DNA from: Anaerolineaceae bacterium UBA2260
GTDB lineage: Bacteria; Chloroflexota; Anaerolineae; Anaerolineales; Anaerolineaceae
DNA length: 24,485 bases
NCBI GenBank assembly: GCA_002347485.1
Contig: DDXM01000023.1
Span: forward strand, 1 to 24,485
Reading direction: 5' to 3'
Made by a program: the position numbers and the translations under genes. Under the pieces are notes generated by a model that worked only from the letters and a program-made list of their open reading frames with translations, was not told the DNA's origin and made no database searches. Shown here piece after piece: positions 15,711-22,805 of this stretch (its first letter is position 1; the number at the start of each line of letters is the position of its first letter).

Positions 15711-15752
15711 GTTGCGCAATACGTTGCACAAAATGATGACCATTGGAGCAAT

Positions 15753-16793
15753 ATGATCACTGAGACTCAATTATTAGACGTTTTATCCGGGGTAATTGAT
15801 CCCGAAATTGGCCGCAACTTGGTGGAATTGAATATGATCCGCGACTTGAAAGTGTCGGAAGATAACGTGGTCTCCTTCACCATCGCGCTCACCATCCCGG
15901 GCTGCCCGTTGAAGAACCAGATCGAAAATGACGCCCGCGCCGCCGTGATGAGCCTGAAAGGGGTGAAGGACGCGCAGATCACCATGGGCGCGATGAGCGC
16001 CGAGGAACGCCAGGCGGTTTTCGGCAAAACCACGCCAGATCTGCCCAAGTTGAACCAGTTCAACAAGATAGGCAAGGTGGTGGCGGTGATGAGCGGCAAA
16101 GGCGGGGTGGGTAAATCCTCCATCACCGCGTTGCTCGCCAGCCAGCTGGCCTGCCAGGGCAAAAAGGTTGGCGTGCTCGACGCGGACATCACCGGCCCCA
16201 GTATCCCCAAACTGTTCGGACTAAAATCCGGTGGGCTGCGCGGCAGCGAGCAGGGCATCCTGCCGGAGATAACGGCGAACGGTGTTCGCGTCATTTCCGC
16301 CAACCTGCTGGTTCCCTCAGAAGAGGTGGCCATCATCTGGCGCGGACCGATGATCGCCAGCGCTATCAAGCAGTTCTGGAACGATGTGCTGTGGGGCACG
16401 CTGGATGTGCTGCTGGTCGACCTACCGCCCGGCACCTCAGATGCGGCGCTGACCGTGATGCAGACGCTGCCGGTGAACGGCGTGGTGATGGTCTCCACCC
16501 CGCAGCAGCTGGCCGGGCTGGTGGTGCGCAAGGCGGATTCGATGCTCAAGCAGCTTGGCATCCCCGTCATCGGTGTGGTGGAGAACATGAGCTACTACCC
16601 CTGCGACCAGAACCACGGTGTGCGCCACGAGATCTTCGGCCCCAGCCATGTGGATGAGCTGGCTGAAGCCATTGGCACCACGCGCATGCTGCGCCTGCCG
16701 CTTGACCCGCAGGTTACCCTGCTGGGCGATGCCGGTAAGATCGAGGAGTACACCTCGCCGGACCTGGAGAAACTGGCCGCGCTGTTGAATTGA
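15753..16793 (+). CDS. mrp: Mrp/NBP35-family P-loop ATPase (iron-sulfur carrier-like)
   Basis: A 346-residue ApbC/Mrp protein. Residues 1-90 form a MIP18/DUF59 domain (DPEIGRNLVELNMI; TIPGCPLKNQI with Cys51). Residues 108-346 form the ParA/MinD-like ATPase with deviant Walker A SGKGGVGKS (114-122) and Walker B LLVDLPPGTSD (220-230). Family members carry and deliver Fe-S clusters. The usual C-terminal CxxC is not intact: the sequence reads MSYYPCDQNHG, with Cys284 but no second Cys at 287. A GGAG ribosome-binding site lies 5 bases before the ATG. It is divergent from the GerMN lipoprotein gene and ends at a shared terminator. Confidence 0.9.
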   Translation: MITETQLLDVLSGVIDPEIGRNLVELNMIRDLKVSEDNVVSFTIALTIPGCPLKNQIENDARAAVMSLKGVKDAQITMGAMSAEERQAVFGKTTPDLPKLNQFNKIGKVVAVMSGKGGVGKSSITALLASQLACQGKKVGVLDADITGPSIPKLFGLKSGGLRGSEQGILPEITANGVRVISANLLVPSEEVAIIWRGPMIASAIKQFWNDVLWGTLDVLLVDLPPGTSDAALTVMQTLPVNGVVMVSTPQQLAGLVVRKADSMLKQLGIPVIGVVENMSYYPCDQNHGVRHEIFGPSHVDELAEAIGTTRMLRLPLDPQVTLLGDAGKIEEYTSPDLEKLAALLN

Positions 16794-16815
16794 AGCGGAA
16801 ATCGTTAGGAAAAGT

Positions 16816-16845
16816 AAAAAGATGCGTTCGTAACGCATCTTTTTT
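16816..16845. terminator. bidirectional terminator between mrp and lactate permease genes
   Basis: GATGCGTT (16821-16828) pairs with AACGCATC (16832-16839) around a three-base loop; five A residues before and six T residues after extend the stem. Both strands end in a T-tract, so it can terminate mrp (+) and the permease (-). Confidence 0.9.
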
Positions 16846-16883
16846 GTAAAAAGGTCGTTGGTCATCGTGTACTCAGTGAAACA

Positions 16884-18389
16884 CTACAAAATCAACAGCA
16901 CCATCGCCAATACTCCGATGATCAATGTACAACCCAGCCCGATAGGCAGGGTCATGCGCAGCACCTCGCCCTCGCGGCCTTTCATGGCGTTGGTGCTGCC
17001 GCCCACTGCCAGCTTGGCGGGAGCGATCATGCTGCCCAGCGCGCCGCCGGTAGTCTGCGCGGCCAGCAACAACACCGGGCTGATACCCAATAGCATTGCC
17101 ACGCTCTTCTGCATCGGGCCGAACAGAATGTTGGAATTTGTGTTGCTGCCGGTGGCAAATGCACCCAGGCTACCGACCAGCGGCGCCACCAGCGGGTAGA
17201 CGCTGCCAAACGCCAGGCTCAAGCCCTCGGCGATCTGCATGGTCATGCCGGTGTGTTCCATCAACGAAGAGAGCCCAATCATGAAGATCGTGCCGAGCGT
17301 GGCGGGCAGCGCCGAGTGCCAGGTGGCTTTAAGTGCCTCACCGATGTTGGTTCCCGCGCCGCGCGTGATACGCGGCAGCAGCGCCGCCGCCAATACCGCG
17401 CTGACCAGGATCCAGAAACCCGGGTGAACAAAGGGTTTGAAGATGAACCCTGGTCCGGCCAGGGTAACCAATCCCGCGTTGGTGATTACTTCAGGGAATT
17501 GCGAGACCAGCCTCACCCCCGCCAGCCACTGGTTGAGAGGCTTGATGACCGACACGATGATGATGCTGAAGATGAGGATGCCGTAGGAGACCAGTCCGCC
17601 CTTCAACTGCGGGGTCATGTTGGCGCGCACCTTTTCGCCGGGAGGGCGTTTGCTCAGCAGCAAACCTCCTGCGACACCTGCAATGGAAGCGAAAAAGGAG
17701 CTCAATGGGATCATGCCCGCCAGCCCGACCAGGTATTGCGCCAGCGCTACGATGACCGCCAGCAAAATGATGCGTTTCCAGTAATGCAACTGTTTAAGCA
17801 GCCAGGCGGTTGACAGACCGGTAAGCAGCACGGTCACCCCCAGCAACAATGCGGCCGAGGGAAATACCTCGGCAGCCTCCATACCCACGATGTCGGTCAT
17901 CGTGCGCAGCGCCAGCGCCATGCCGCTTAAACTGACCGCCCAGCTATGCCCCACCGCGACCGCCGCCACCGCCCGCACCGGGATCACCCCCAACAGGATG
18001 AGCATGGGTGCTACGATGGCGATAGGGATGCCGAAACCCGCCAGGTTCTCCACCAGCGGCGAGAGCATCCACGCCAGCACCACCAGCAGCCAGCCCGGCT
18101 CGGGGATCATCTCCTGCAGCGCGTTGGCGATGGCGCGCACACCGCCCGCTTTATCCACGATATGATACAGCAGCAGCGCTGACCACAACACTGCCAGCAC
18201 GTTCATTGTGAGCAGCAGGCCTTTGACCTGAGAGACCCAAAACACGGAAAAGTTGAGCCCGAAGGCGAAGAAGGCGATGACGATACCTGCCAGCCAGCCG
18301 GCAAAACCCGCCTGGTGACTGCCGCGGCGAAAGAAGAGCATCAACGCGAGCACCAGCAGGATGGGGAGGGAGGCGTACAGGTATCGCAT
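16884..18389 (-). CDS. L-lactate permease family transporter (LctP/LldP)
   Basis: A 501-residue, strongly hydrophobic protein with at least a dozen predicted membrane helices along its length. It matches the lactate permease family, proton symporters for L-lactate and related 2-hydroxy acids. Diagnostic stretches include SPLVENLAGFGIPIAI (109-124), GHSWAVSLSGMALAL and the C-terminal GAFATGSNTNSNILFG and QTTGGALGSMIAPAKL. It is a little shorter than the E. coli protein. It follows the helicase gene by 34 bases with no terminator, so the two are probably cotranscribed; the ribosome-binding site is weak. The substrate could also be glycolate. Confidence 0.88.
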   Translation of the reverse strand: MRYLYASLPILLVLALMLFFRRGSHQAGFAGWLAGIVIAFFAFGLNFSVFWVSQVKGLLLTMNVLAVLWSALLLYHIVDKAGGVRAIANALQEMIPEPGWLLVVLAWMLSPLVENLAGFGIPIAIVAPMLILLGVIPVRAVAAVAVGHSWAVSLSGMALALRTMTDIVGMEAAEVFPSAALLLGVTVLLTGLSTAWLLKQLHYWKRIILLAVIVALAQYLVGLAGMIPLSSFFASIAGVAGGLLLSKRPPGEKVRANMTPQLKGGLVSYGILIFSIIIVSVIKPLNQWLAGVRLVSQFPEVITNAGLVTLAGPGFIFKPFVHPGFWILVSAVLAAALLPRITRGAGTNIGEALKATWHSALPATLGTIFMIGLSSLMEHTGMTMQIAEGLSLAFGSVYPLVAPLVGSLGAFATGSNTNSNILFGPMQKSVAMLLGISPVLLLAAQTTGGALGSMIAPAKLAVGGSTNAMKGREGEVLRMTLPIGLGCTLIIGVLAMVLLIL

Positions 18390-18423
18390 CAGGGTACTCT
18401 ATTCACTAAGAACTGAGCATGAC

Positions 18424-20667
18424 TCATTGAATTATCACCAAATTGGCCAGCGAAGCCAGCACGCGTTTGAACCCCACGGATTCGAAGTGCACGTCCACCG
18501 TCTCTTCACCGTCTGAGTCAACCTTGCTTTCAAGCACCAGCCCCTCGCCCCAGGCTGCGCTGCGTACGCGCATGCCGGGTTTGTATTTGGTATCGGGCAG
18601 CTCCACCTTGCGCGGTTGGGGTTTATAGTTTGTGGTGGAAACGCCGGTGGTCGACCAGCGCATATCACTGAACAAGGTTTCGCGGCGCGAACTGGTGCGC
18701 TTTCCCTGGCTGATGACCAGGTTCTCATCGATATCGGCGAGGAAGCGCGATGGCTCGCTGTACTCCCAACTGCCGTAATTGGAGCGGCGCTCCGAGCGCA
18801 CGAGGTAAAGCTGGTTTTTAGCGCGCGTCATGCCCACGTAGAACAGGCGGCGCTCCTCCGCCATCTCCTCGGGGTCGTCGCGGCTGCGGCTGTGCGGCAG
18901 CAGGCCTTCGTCCAGCCCGAGGATGAACACCTGGTTGAACTCCAGCCCCTTGGCGGCGTGCAGGGTGAGCAGGGTCACCGCGCCCTGCTGCGCTTTGGAG
19001 GGCTGGTCGCTCTCCGCCGGCAGCGTATCCTGGTCGGAGACCAGTGCCAGGTTCTGCAGGAATTCGGTGAGCCCCTTTTCGAGGTAATCATACGCCAGCC
19101 GGCGCAACTCCTGGATATTGTCCCAGCGGTCATTGCCTTCCTCGGTCTGGTCGTTGATATATTTCTCGTAGCCGCTATCGTTGATGATGCGGTCGAAAAG
19201 ATTCACAAGCGAGGTTTGCTCGCGCAAAGCCACCCAATCGGAAAGCATGGCGCCAAAGTCCGCGAGTACCGGCGCGGAGCGACCCATCTCTGCCCAGTGG
19301 GGAGAATCCTCCCCCCGGCGGCCCAGGTCGAGCAGCACTTCGCCCATGCTACTGCCGGCGCGAAAAGCGGCGCTTTGCAGCGCGGTGATGGTCTTTTCGC
19401 CGATGCCGCGCGGCGGCACGCCGATCACGCGCAGCAGGCTGACCTCGTCACTGGGGTTTTCCACCAGGCGCAGGAAGGCAATCATGTCCTTCACCTCGCG
19501 CCGCCCATAGAAGCGCAGCGCCCCCACCAGGCGGTAGGGCAGGCGCGCGTGCATCATGGCTTCTTCGATAAGGCGGGACTGGGCGTTGGTACGGTACATC
19601 ACGGCGAAGTCGCTCGCTTTTGCCCGCCCTGAAGACAGGTACTGCGTGATGGTGTCGACCACGTATGCGGCCTCCGCGAGGTCGTCCACGGCAGTGTATT
19701 GCACCAGCTTGCCGCCCGTGCCGCGGGCGGTGAACAGGTGCTTGGGGGTGCGGTTGCGGTTGCGGTCGATCACCTGGCGCGCAGCGTCGAGCACGTTCTG
19801 CGTGGAGCGGTAATTCTGCTCCAGCAGGATCACCTCGCAGCCCTTGAAATCGCTCTCGAAGCGCTGCACGTTGCGGTAATCCGCGCCGCGCCAGCGGTAG
19901 ATGGACTGGTCTTCATCGCCGACGACGAAAATGTTCTTGTGATAGGAGCATAATTGCTTCAATAACTCGTACTGCGCCAGGTTGGTATCCTGGAACTCGT
20001 CCACCAGCACGTGCTGAAAACGCCGCGCGTAACGCTCTGCCACGCCGGGCTGCTCCTGCAGCAGGCGCGTCGCCACCATCAGCAGGTCGTCGAAATCGAC
20101 GGCGTTATTGGCGGCCAGCATTTGCTGGTAGCGGGTGTACACGCGCTTGACCACCTCGTCGCGGTAGGTGCGCACGGGCATATCCTCCGGCAGCAGCAGG
20201 TCGTTCTTGGCCGCTGAAATGGAAGCATGGATGGCACCCGGGCGGTGGGTCTTATCGTCGATATTGAGTTCGCGGATGGCCCGTTTTATGAGACTTTCCT
20301 GGTCATCGGAATCGAATATGACGAAGTTGGATTTGTACGGCAGGTAATTGGATTCGCGGCGCAGCAGGCGCGCGCACATAGCGTGAAAGGTGCCCAGCCA
20401 GATGGAATCGACCTGGTATTCAGGCAGAGGATTGGGGATCAGGTCTTTCACTCTTTCTTCCATTACTCTTGCCGCCCTATTTGTGAAAGTCACAGCGATA
20501 ATCCCATAGCCGGGAATATTGCGTTCAGTGATAAGGTAAGCCAGGCGGCGGGTGAGCACGCGCGTTTTTCCGGAGCCGGGTCCGGCCAGCACCAGCACCT
20601 GCCCGTCACCAGCGGTGACCGCGCGGCGCTGTTGCGGGTTCAGGTCGTCAAGCAGTGCTTCGGGCAT
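18424..20667 (-). CDS. pcrA: UvrD/PcrA-family 3'-5' DNA helicase
   Basis: A 747-residue superfamily 1A helicase that unwinds DNA during repair and clears replication obstacles. Q-motif region LNPQQRRAV (9-17); Walker A AGPGSGKT (28-35); motif Ia TFTNRAARVMEERV; motif II DEFQDT (223-228); motif III GDEDQSIYRWRG (250-261); motif IV LEQNYRST; motif V TLHAAKGLEF; motif VI EERRLFYVGMTRAK. The C-terminal RVRSAAWGEGLVLESKV is the Tudor-like tail of PcrA/UvrD. The start is 3 bases after the methyltransferase stop, so the two are likely translationally coupled. Confidence 0.95.
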   Translation of the reverse strand: MPEALLDDLNPQQRRAVTAGDGQVLVLAGPGSGKTRVLTRRLAYLITERNIPGYGIIAVTFTNRAARVMEERVKDLIPNPLPEYQVDSIWLGTFHAMCARLLRRESNYLPYKSNFVIFDSDDQESLIKRAIRELNIDDKTHRPGAIHASISAAKNDLLLPEDMPVRTYRDEVVKRVYTRYQQMLAANNAVDFDDLLMVATRLLQEQPGVAERYARRFQHVLVDEFQDTNLAQYELLKQLCSYHKNIFVVGDEDQSIYRWRGADYRNVQRFESDFKGCEVILLEQNYRSTQNVLDAARQVIDRNRNRTPKHLFTARGTGGKLVQYTAVDDLAEAAYVVDTITQYLSSGRAKASDFAVMYRTNAQSRLIEEAMMHARLPYRLVGALRFYGRREVKDMIAFLRLVENPSDEVSLLRVIGVPPRGIGEKTITALQSAAFRAGSSMGEVLLDLGRRGEDSPHWAEMGRSAPVLADFGAMLSDWVALREQTSLVNLFDRIINDSGYEKYINDQTEEGNDRWDNIQELRRLAYDYLEKGLTEFLQNLALVSDQDTLPAESDQPSKAQQGAVTLLTLHAAKGLEFNQVFILGLDEGLLPHSRSRDDPEEMAEERRLFYVGMTRAKNQLYLVRSERRSNYGSWEYSEPSRFLADIDENLVISQGKRTSSRRETLFSDMRWSTTGVSTTNYKPQPRKVELPDTKYKPGMRVRSAAWGEGLVLESKVDSDGEETVDVHFESVGFKRVLASLANLVIIQ

Positions 20668-20670
20668 GGA

Positions 20671-21570
20671 TCAGTCCGCCCCGCCCGCGACGTCGAGCCG
20701 GAAATCGTAGATTCCGCCGTTGACCGGGTATTCCCTCCTGCAAGCGGCGCAGCGGATCAGCGGGGGAGTATCCACCAGCGGAGCCGCGCAGTTGGGGCAG
20801 GCGAAGAGTTGATCGCCAACGGCTTTCATGCCCTCATTCGACGCGCAGGATTTGAGGAATACGCTGGGGGTGAGCTGCCACCAGTTCCCGGTCAGCGAAA
20901 AAACGCTGTCCAGCCAGACCAGCAAGCGCGTTGGGATCAGTCTCTTGAGGAATCCCACGCGCAGGTGGCTGACGGTGAGCGTGCGTTCAATGTGAAAACC
21001 CGCTTCACGCATCCATTCCTCGATCGCGCGCGGGTGAAAATCGAAGTTGAGCGGGATGTACTCGACCGCTTCACGGCTGAAGGGCGACCACACCTGCCGG
21101 CCCAGCATGTGGCGGAGGATGGATTTGATATTGCGTTTGTTGGCGTATTCGAGAATGAAACTCGCGCCGGGTTCAAGCACCCTGCGCGCCTGTTTTAACG
21201 CCAGTTCGGGTTCAGCCATGTGGTGCAGCGTGCGGATCATGGTCGCCCCGTCGAACACCCCGTTTACGAAGGGCAGGCGGTAAATATCCGCCGCGATAAA
21301 GCGATAACGCGGTGACTCCCCCAGGCGCTGCTGCGCCTGCAGCAGTTGGGTGGTCGAATAATCCAGCAGGGTGACCTTTTCGAACCCGCGATAGCGCGGG
21401 GTATTGCGCCCGGCGCCGGCGCCCAGTTCCAGCAGGTGGCGGCCTGAGGTGGGCAGCAGGCGCTTGAGCGCCACGGCCTCGCAGCCGTCTTCATAAGCGC
21501 GGCCACCTTTATCCCAGAAACTGGTCTGGTAGTCTGAGCCTTCGTAATTGCACACGGGGGGTGTTTGCAT
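20671..21570 (-). CDS. class I SAM-dependent methyltransferase with C-terminal Trm112-like zinc ribbon
   Basis: A 299-residue protein with a Rossmann methyltransferase domain: motif I LELGAGAGRN (47-56), acidic residue Asp70 in VTLLD, Asp95 in FIAADIYRLP, and TLHHM. A C-terminal zinc ribbon (about 256-290) has CPNC (258-261) and CAAC (274-277), as in Trm112-like or DUF-type tails that bind zinc or partners. The target is unknown; lipid, quinone, tRNA or protein are all possible. The frame stays open to 21717, but that extension runs through the SRP RNA gene, so ATG 21570, preceded by TGGAG 5 bases away, is preferred. The stop is 3 bases before the helicase start. Confidence 0.83.
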   Translation of the reverse strand: MQTPPVCNYEGSDYQTSFWDKGGRAYEDGCEAVALKRLLPTSGRHLLELGAGAGRNTPRYRGFEKVTLLDYSTTQLLQAQQRLGESPRYRFIAADIYRLPFVNGVFDGATMIRTLHHMAEPELALKQARRVLEPGASFILEYANKRNIKSILRHMLGRQVWSPFSREAVEYIPLNFDFHPRAIEEWMREAGFHIERTLTVSHLRVGFLKRLIPTRLLVWLDSVFSLTGNWWQLTPSVFLKSCASNEGMKAVGDQLFACPNCAAPLVDTPPLIRCAACRREYPVNGGIYDFRLDVAGGAD

Positions 21571-21590
21571 GGTTCTCCACTCGAAAAGGT

Positions 21591-21700
21591 GCGTCCGGAC
21601 AGGTTTGCCGGCGGCGCCCAAAGTATCCTGCTTACCGCTGCTTCCTCTCGGACCTGGCGGGGTTCGCAGGGCTCTGCCGCGCCGGTCCCGTCCGGAGCGC
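21591..21700 (-). ncRNA. ffs: signal recognition particle RNA (bacterial small SRP RNA)
   Basis: Read on the minus strand, the sequence holds the conserved SRP RNA core CCCCGCCAGGTCCG (21667-21654), then AGAGGAAGCAGCGGTAAG (21653-21634 region), the Ffh-binding hairpin with a GAGA-type tetraloop in place of GGAA. The distal ends pair: CCGGACGGG at 21695-21687 with CCTGTCCGG at 21603-21595, followed by inner GC-rich pairing. Length is about 110 nt, typical of the Alu-less form. Its RNA guides Ffh to ribosomes translating membrane proteins. An extended -10 promoter lies just upstream, and the methyltransferase ATG is 20 bases past the 3' end. Exact ends are approximate. Confidence 0.93.
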
Positions 21701-21707
21701 GGGGTTA

Positions 21708-21716
21708 AGGATACCA
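21708..21716 (-). promoter_or_regulatory. extended -10 promoter of the SRP RNA gene
   Basis: On the minus strand TGGTATCCT (21716-21708) is an extended -10 (TGn before TATCCT). The expected start, about 21701, coincides with the 5' end inferred from SRP RNA folding. The -35 region is not recognisable. Confidence 0.6.
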
Positions 21717-21746
21717 TATTTTATATTCCTCTCGCGAAAATAGTTT

Positions 21747-21994
21747 GTACTCTTCGCTTCACTCGAGTATGTATATTGCACGAGCCCATGGCGGGAGTAC
21801 ACCGCCAGGGTGCATAGATCGCGAGGTCGCCAATGTTGCGGAACGAATAAGAAACGAATATTGTTTTGTAAGGTAGCCCTCACCTGCTTTACCTCTCGCA
21901 GAATACGCTCGGGTGTGCACTCATGGCACAGAGTTCGCGCCAGGGTGCATAGATCGCGAGGACGCCAAAGTTGCGCGAATAATAAACAAATATC
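21747..21994. repeat. two degenerate direct repeats, period about 135 nt
   Basis: The best-kept cores are 21803-21840 and 21938-21975 (38 nt, 36 identical), beginning CGCCAGGGTGCATAGATCGC. Weaker similarity extends about 50 bases to the left (TGCAC, CATGGC and a TTCGCTTC/CTCG segment) and about 20 to the right (CGAATAAnAAACnAATAT). No gene is supported between 21717 and 22082; the stretch also holds the palindrome listed next. The type of element is not recognised. Confidence 0.65.
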
Positions 21995-22035
21995 AAGCGG
22001 TAAGGCGTGAAGAAGTCTTTCCCTCACCTTTTGAA

Positions 22036-22060
22036 TCCCTCTCCCGGCACGGGAGAGGGA
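22036..22060. repeat. CCCTCTCCC-type palindrome
   Basis: TCCCTCTCCC (22036-22045) pairs exactly with GGGAGAGGGA (22051-22060) over a GGCAC loop. It lies 23 bases beyond the 3' end of the 142-residue gene and could stop its transcript, but with no T-tract on that side it looks like a dispersed extragenic palindrome. Confidence 0.6.
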
Positions 22061-22082
22061 AAACCCAATCGAGAGCGGTGAA

Positions 22083-22511
22083 TTACAAATCACGAGAACT
22101 GTATCGATTCGCCCTTGTGGTAGCGGCATCCATGGAGGTGAGGAGTTCGGAGAGGGTCGAATCGCTGCTGGATAGGATGCGGACCTGGCAGTGGACCTGG
22201 AGGAGGCGGGCGAGGGCCATGCTGGCGAGGGAGAGGGCGCGAAGGGTTTCGGCGAGTACGGCGGAATCGCGGACTTCGAGATTGCAGTTGTAGAGGATGT
22301 ACATGTAGTCTTTGAGCATGGCGGCTTCACTGAGAAGGTTGCGGTGCTCGGCTTCGTTGTATTTGCGGGGGGACGCGATGCCGAGGTTTTTGGCATAAAA
22401 ACCGTGGCGGAGGGCATTGGTGTTGCCGGGCTGAGCGCCGGGTTTGCCTTTGGCTCTGACGATCTTGACATTGGGGTCTTTCATAGGGTCGATTACGGGT
22501 TGGTCTGACAT
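22083..22511 (-). CDS. hypothetical protein with GNTNALRHGFYA motif
   Basis: A 142-residue protein of unknown function. After a short basic segment (VKIVRAKGKPGAQPG) comes GNTNALRHGFYAKNLG (about 27-42), a motif found at the N-terminus of many small accessory-region and phage-terminase-like proteins. The rest (about 55-125) is predicted helical, with EAAMLKDYMYILYN and LAETLRALSLASMALARLLQV. No catalytic residues are evident. The start is fixed by AAGGAG 5 bases before ATG 22511; the frame is open upstream, but those residues look like non-coding DNA. It sits between repeats and a broken restriction gene, so an accessory or mobile origin is likely. Confidence 0.65.
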   Translation of the reverse strand: MSDQPVIDPMKDPNVKIVRAKGKPGAQPGNTNALRHGFYAKNLGIASPRKYNEAEHRNLLSEAAMLKDYMYILYNCNLEVRDSAVLAETLRALSLASMALARLLQVHCQVRILSSSDSTLSELLTSMDAATTRANRYSSRDL

Positions 22512-22701
22512 GCTGGCTCCTTGAAGAGAATAGTAAAAGTGGTCCGTGATTAGTGAACAGGAAAAAAATAGAAACATTGTTCTATGTATTAATTATAAAC
22601 CATGTGTCAAGGGGTAGGGGAACAAGATCAAAAACTTATCCCTAACCACACAAAAATATCGAAAAGACCTTGGGTTCTATTCCAGGGTTATGTGCTTTTT
22701 A

Positions 22702-22763
22702 CCCCGGAATCTGCCCTAAACGTGGATAGGGCAGACGCCCGGAATAGCGAAACAGATTCCGGG
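22702..22763. repeat. nested inverted repeats with alternative pairings
   Basis: CCCGGAATCTG (22703-22713) is complementary to CAGATTCCGGG (22753-22763). TCTGCCCTA (22710-22718) is complementary to TAGGGCAGA (22727-22735). A second CCCGGAAT (22738-22745) can also pair with ATTCCGGG (22756-22763). The pairings exclude one another in part. The element lies in the gene-free interval 22512-22805, downstream of the Res gene; nothing else is seen there. Confidence 0.6.
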
Positions 22764-22805
22764 AGAAAAGATAAAAAAACAGGATTTATTACCATGGTTG
22801 CCCCC

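Noticed and set aside
18616..19632. 338-codon open frame opposite pcrA (+)
   Set aside because: It is an antisense shadow: pcrA carries every helicase motif in the other strand, and the plus-strand product has no recognisable domain.
20227..21198. 323-codon open frame opposite pcrA and the methyltransferase (+)
   Set aside because: An antisense shadow that crosses two real genes and has no motif.
21571..21717. N-terminal 49 residues of the methyltransferase frame
   Set aside because: The DNA is the SRP RNA gene and its promoter; the encoded residues resemble no methyltransferase N-terminus.
21803..21975. CRISPR-like array
   Set aside because: Only two copies, spaced about 135 nt, with no regular short spacers and no cas genes.
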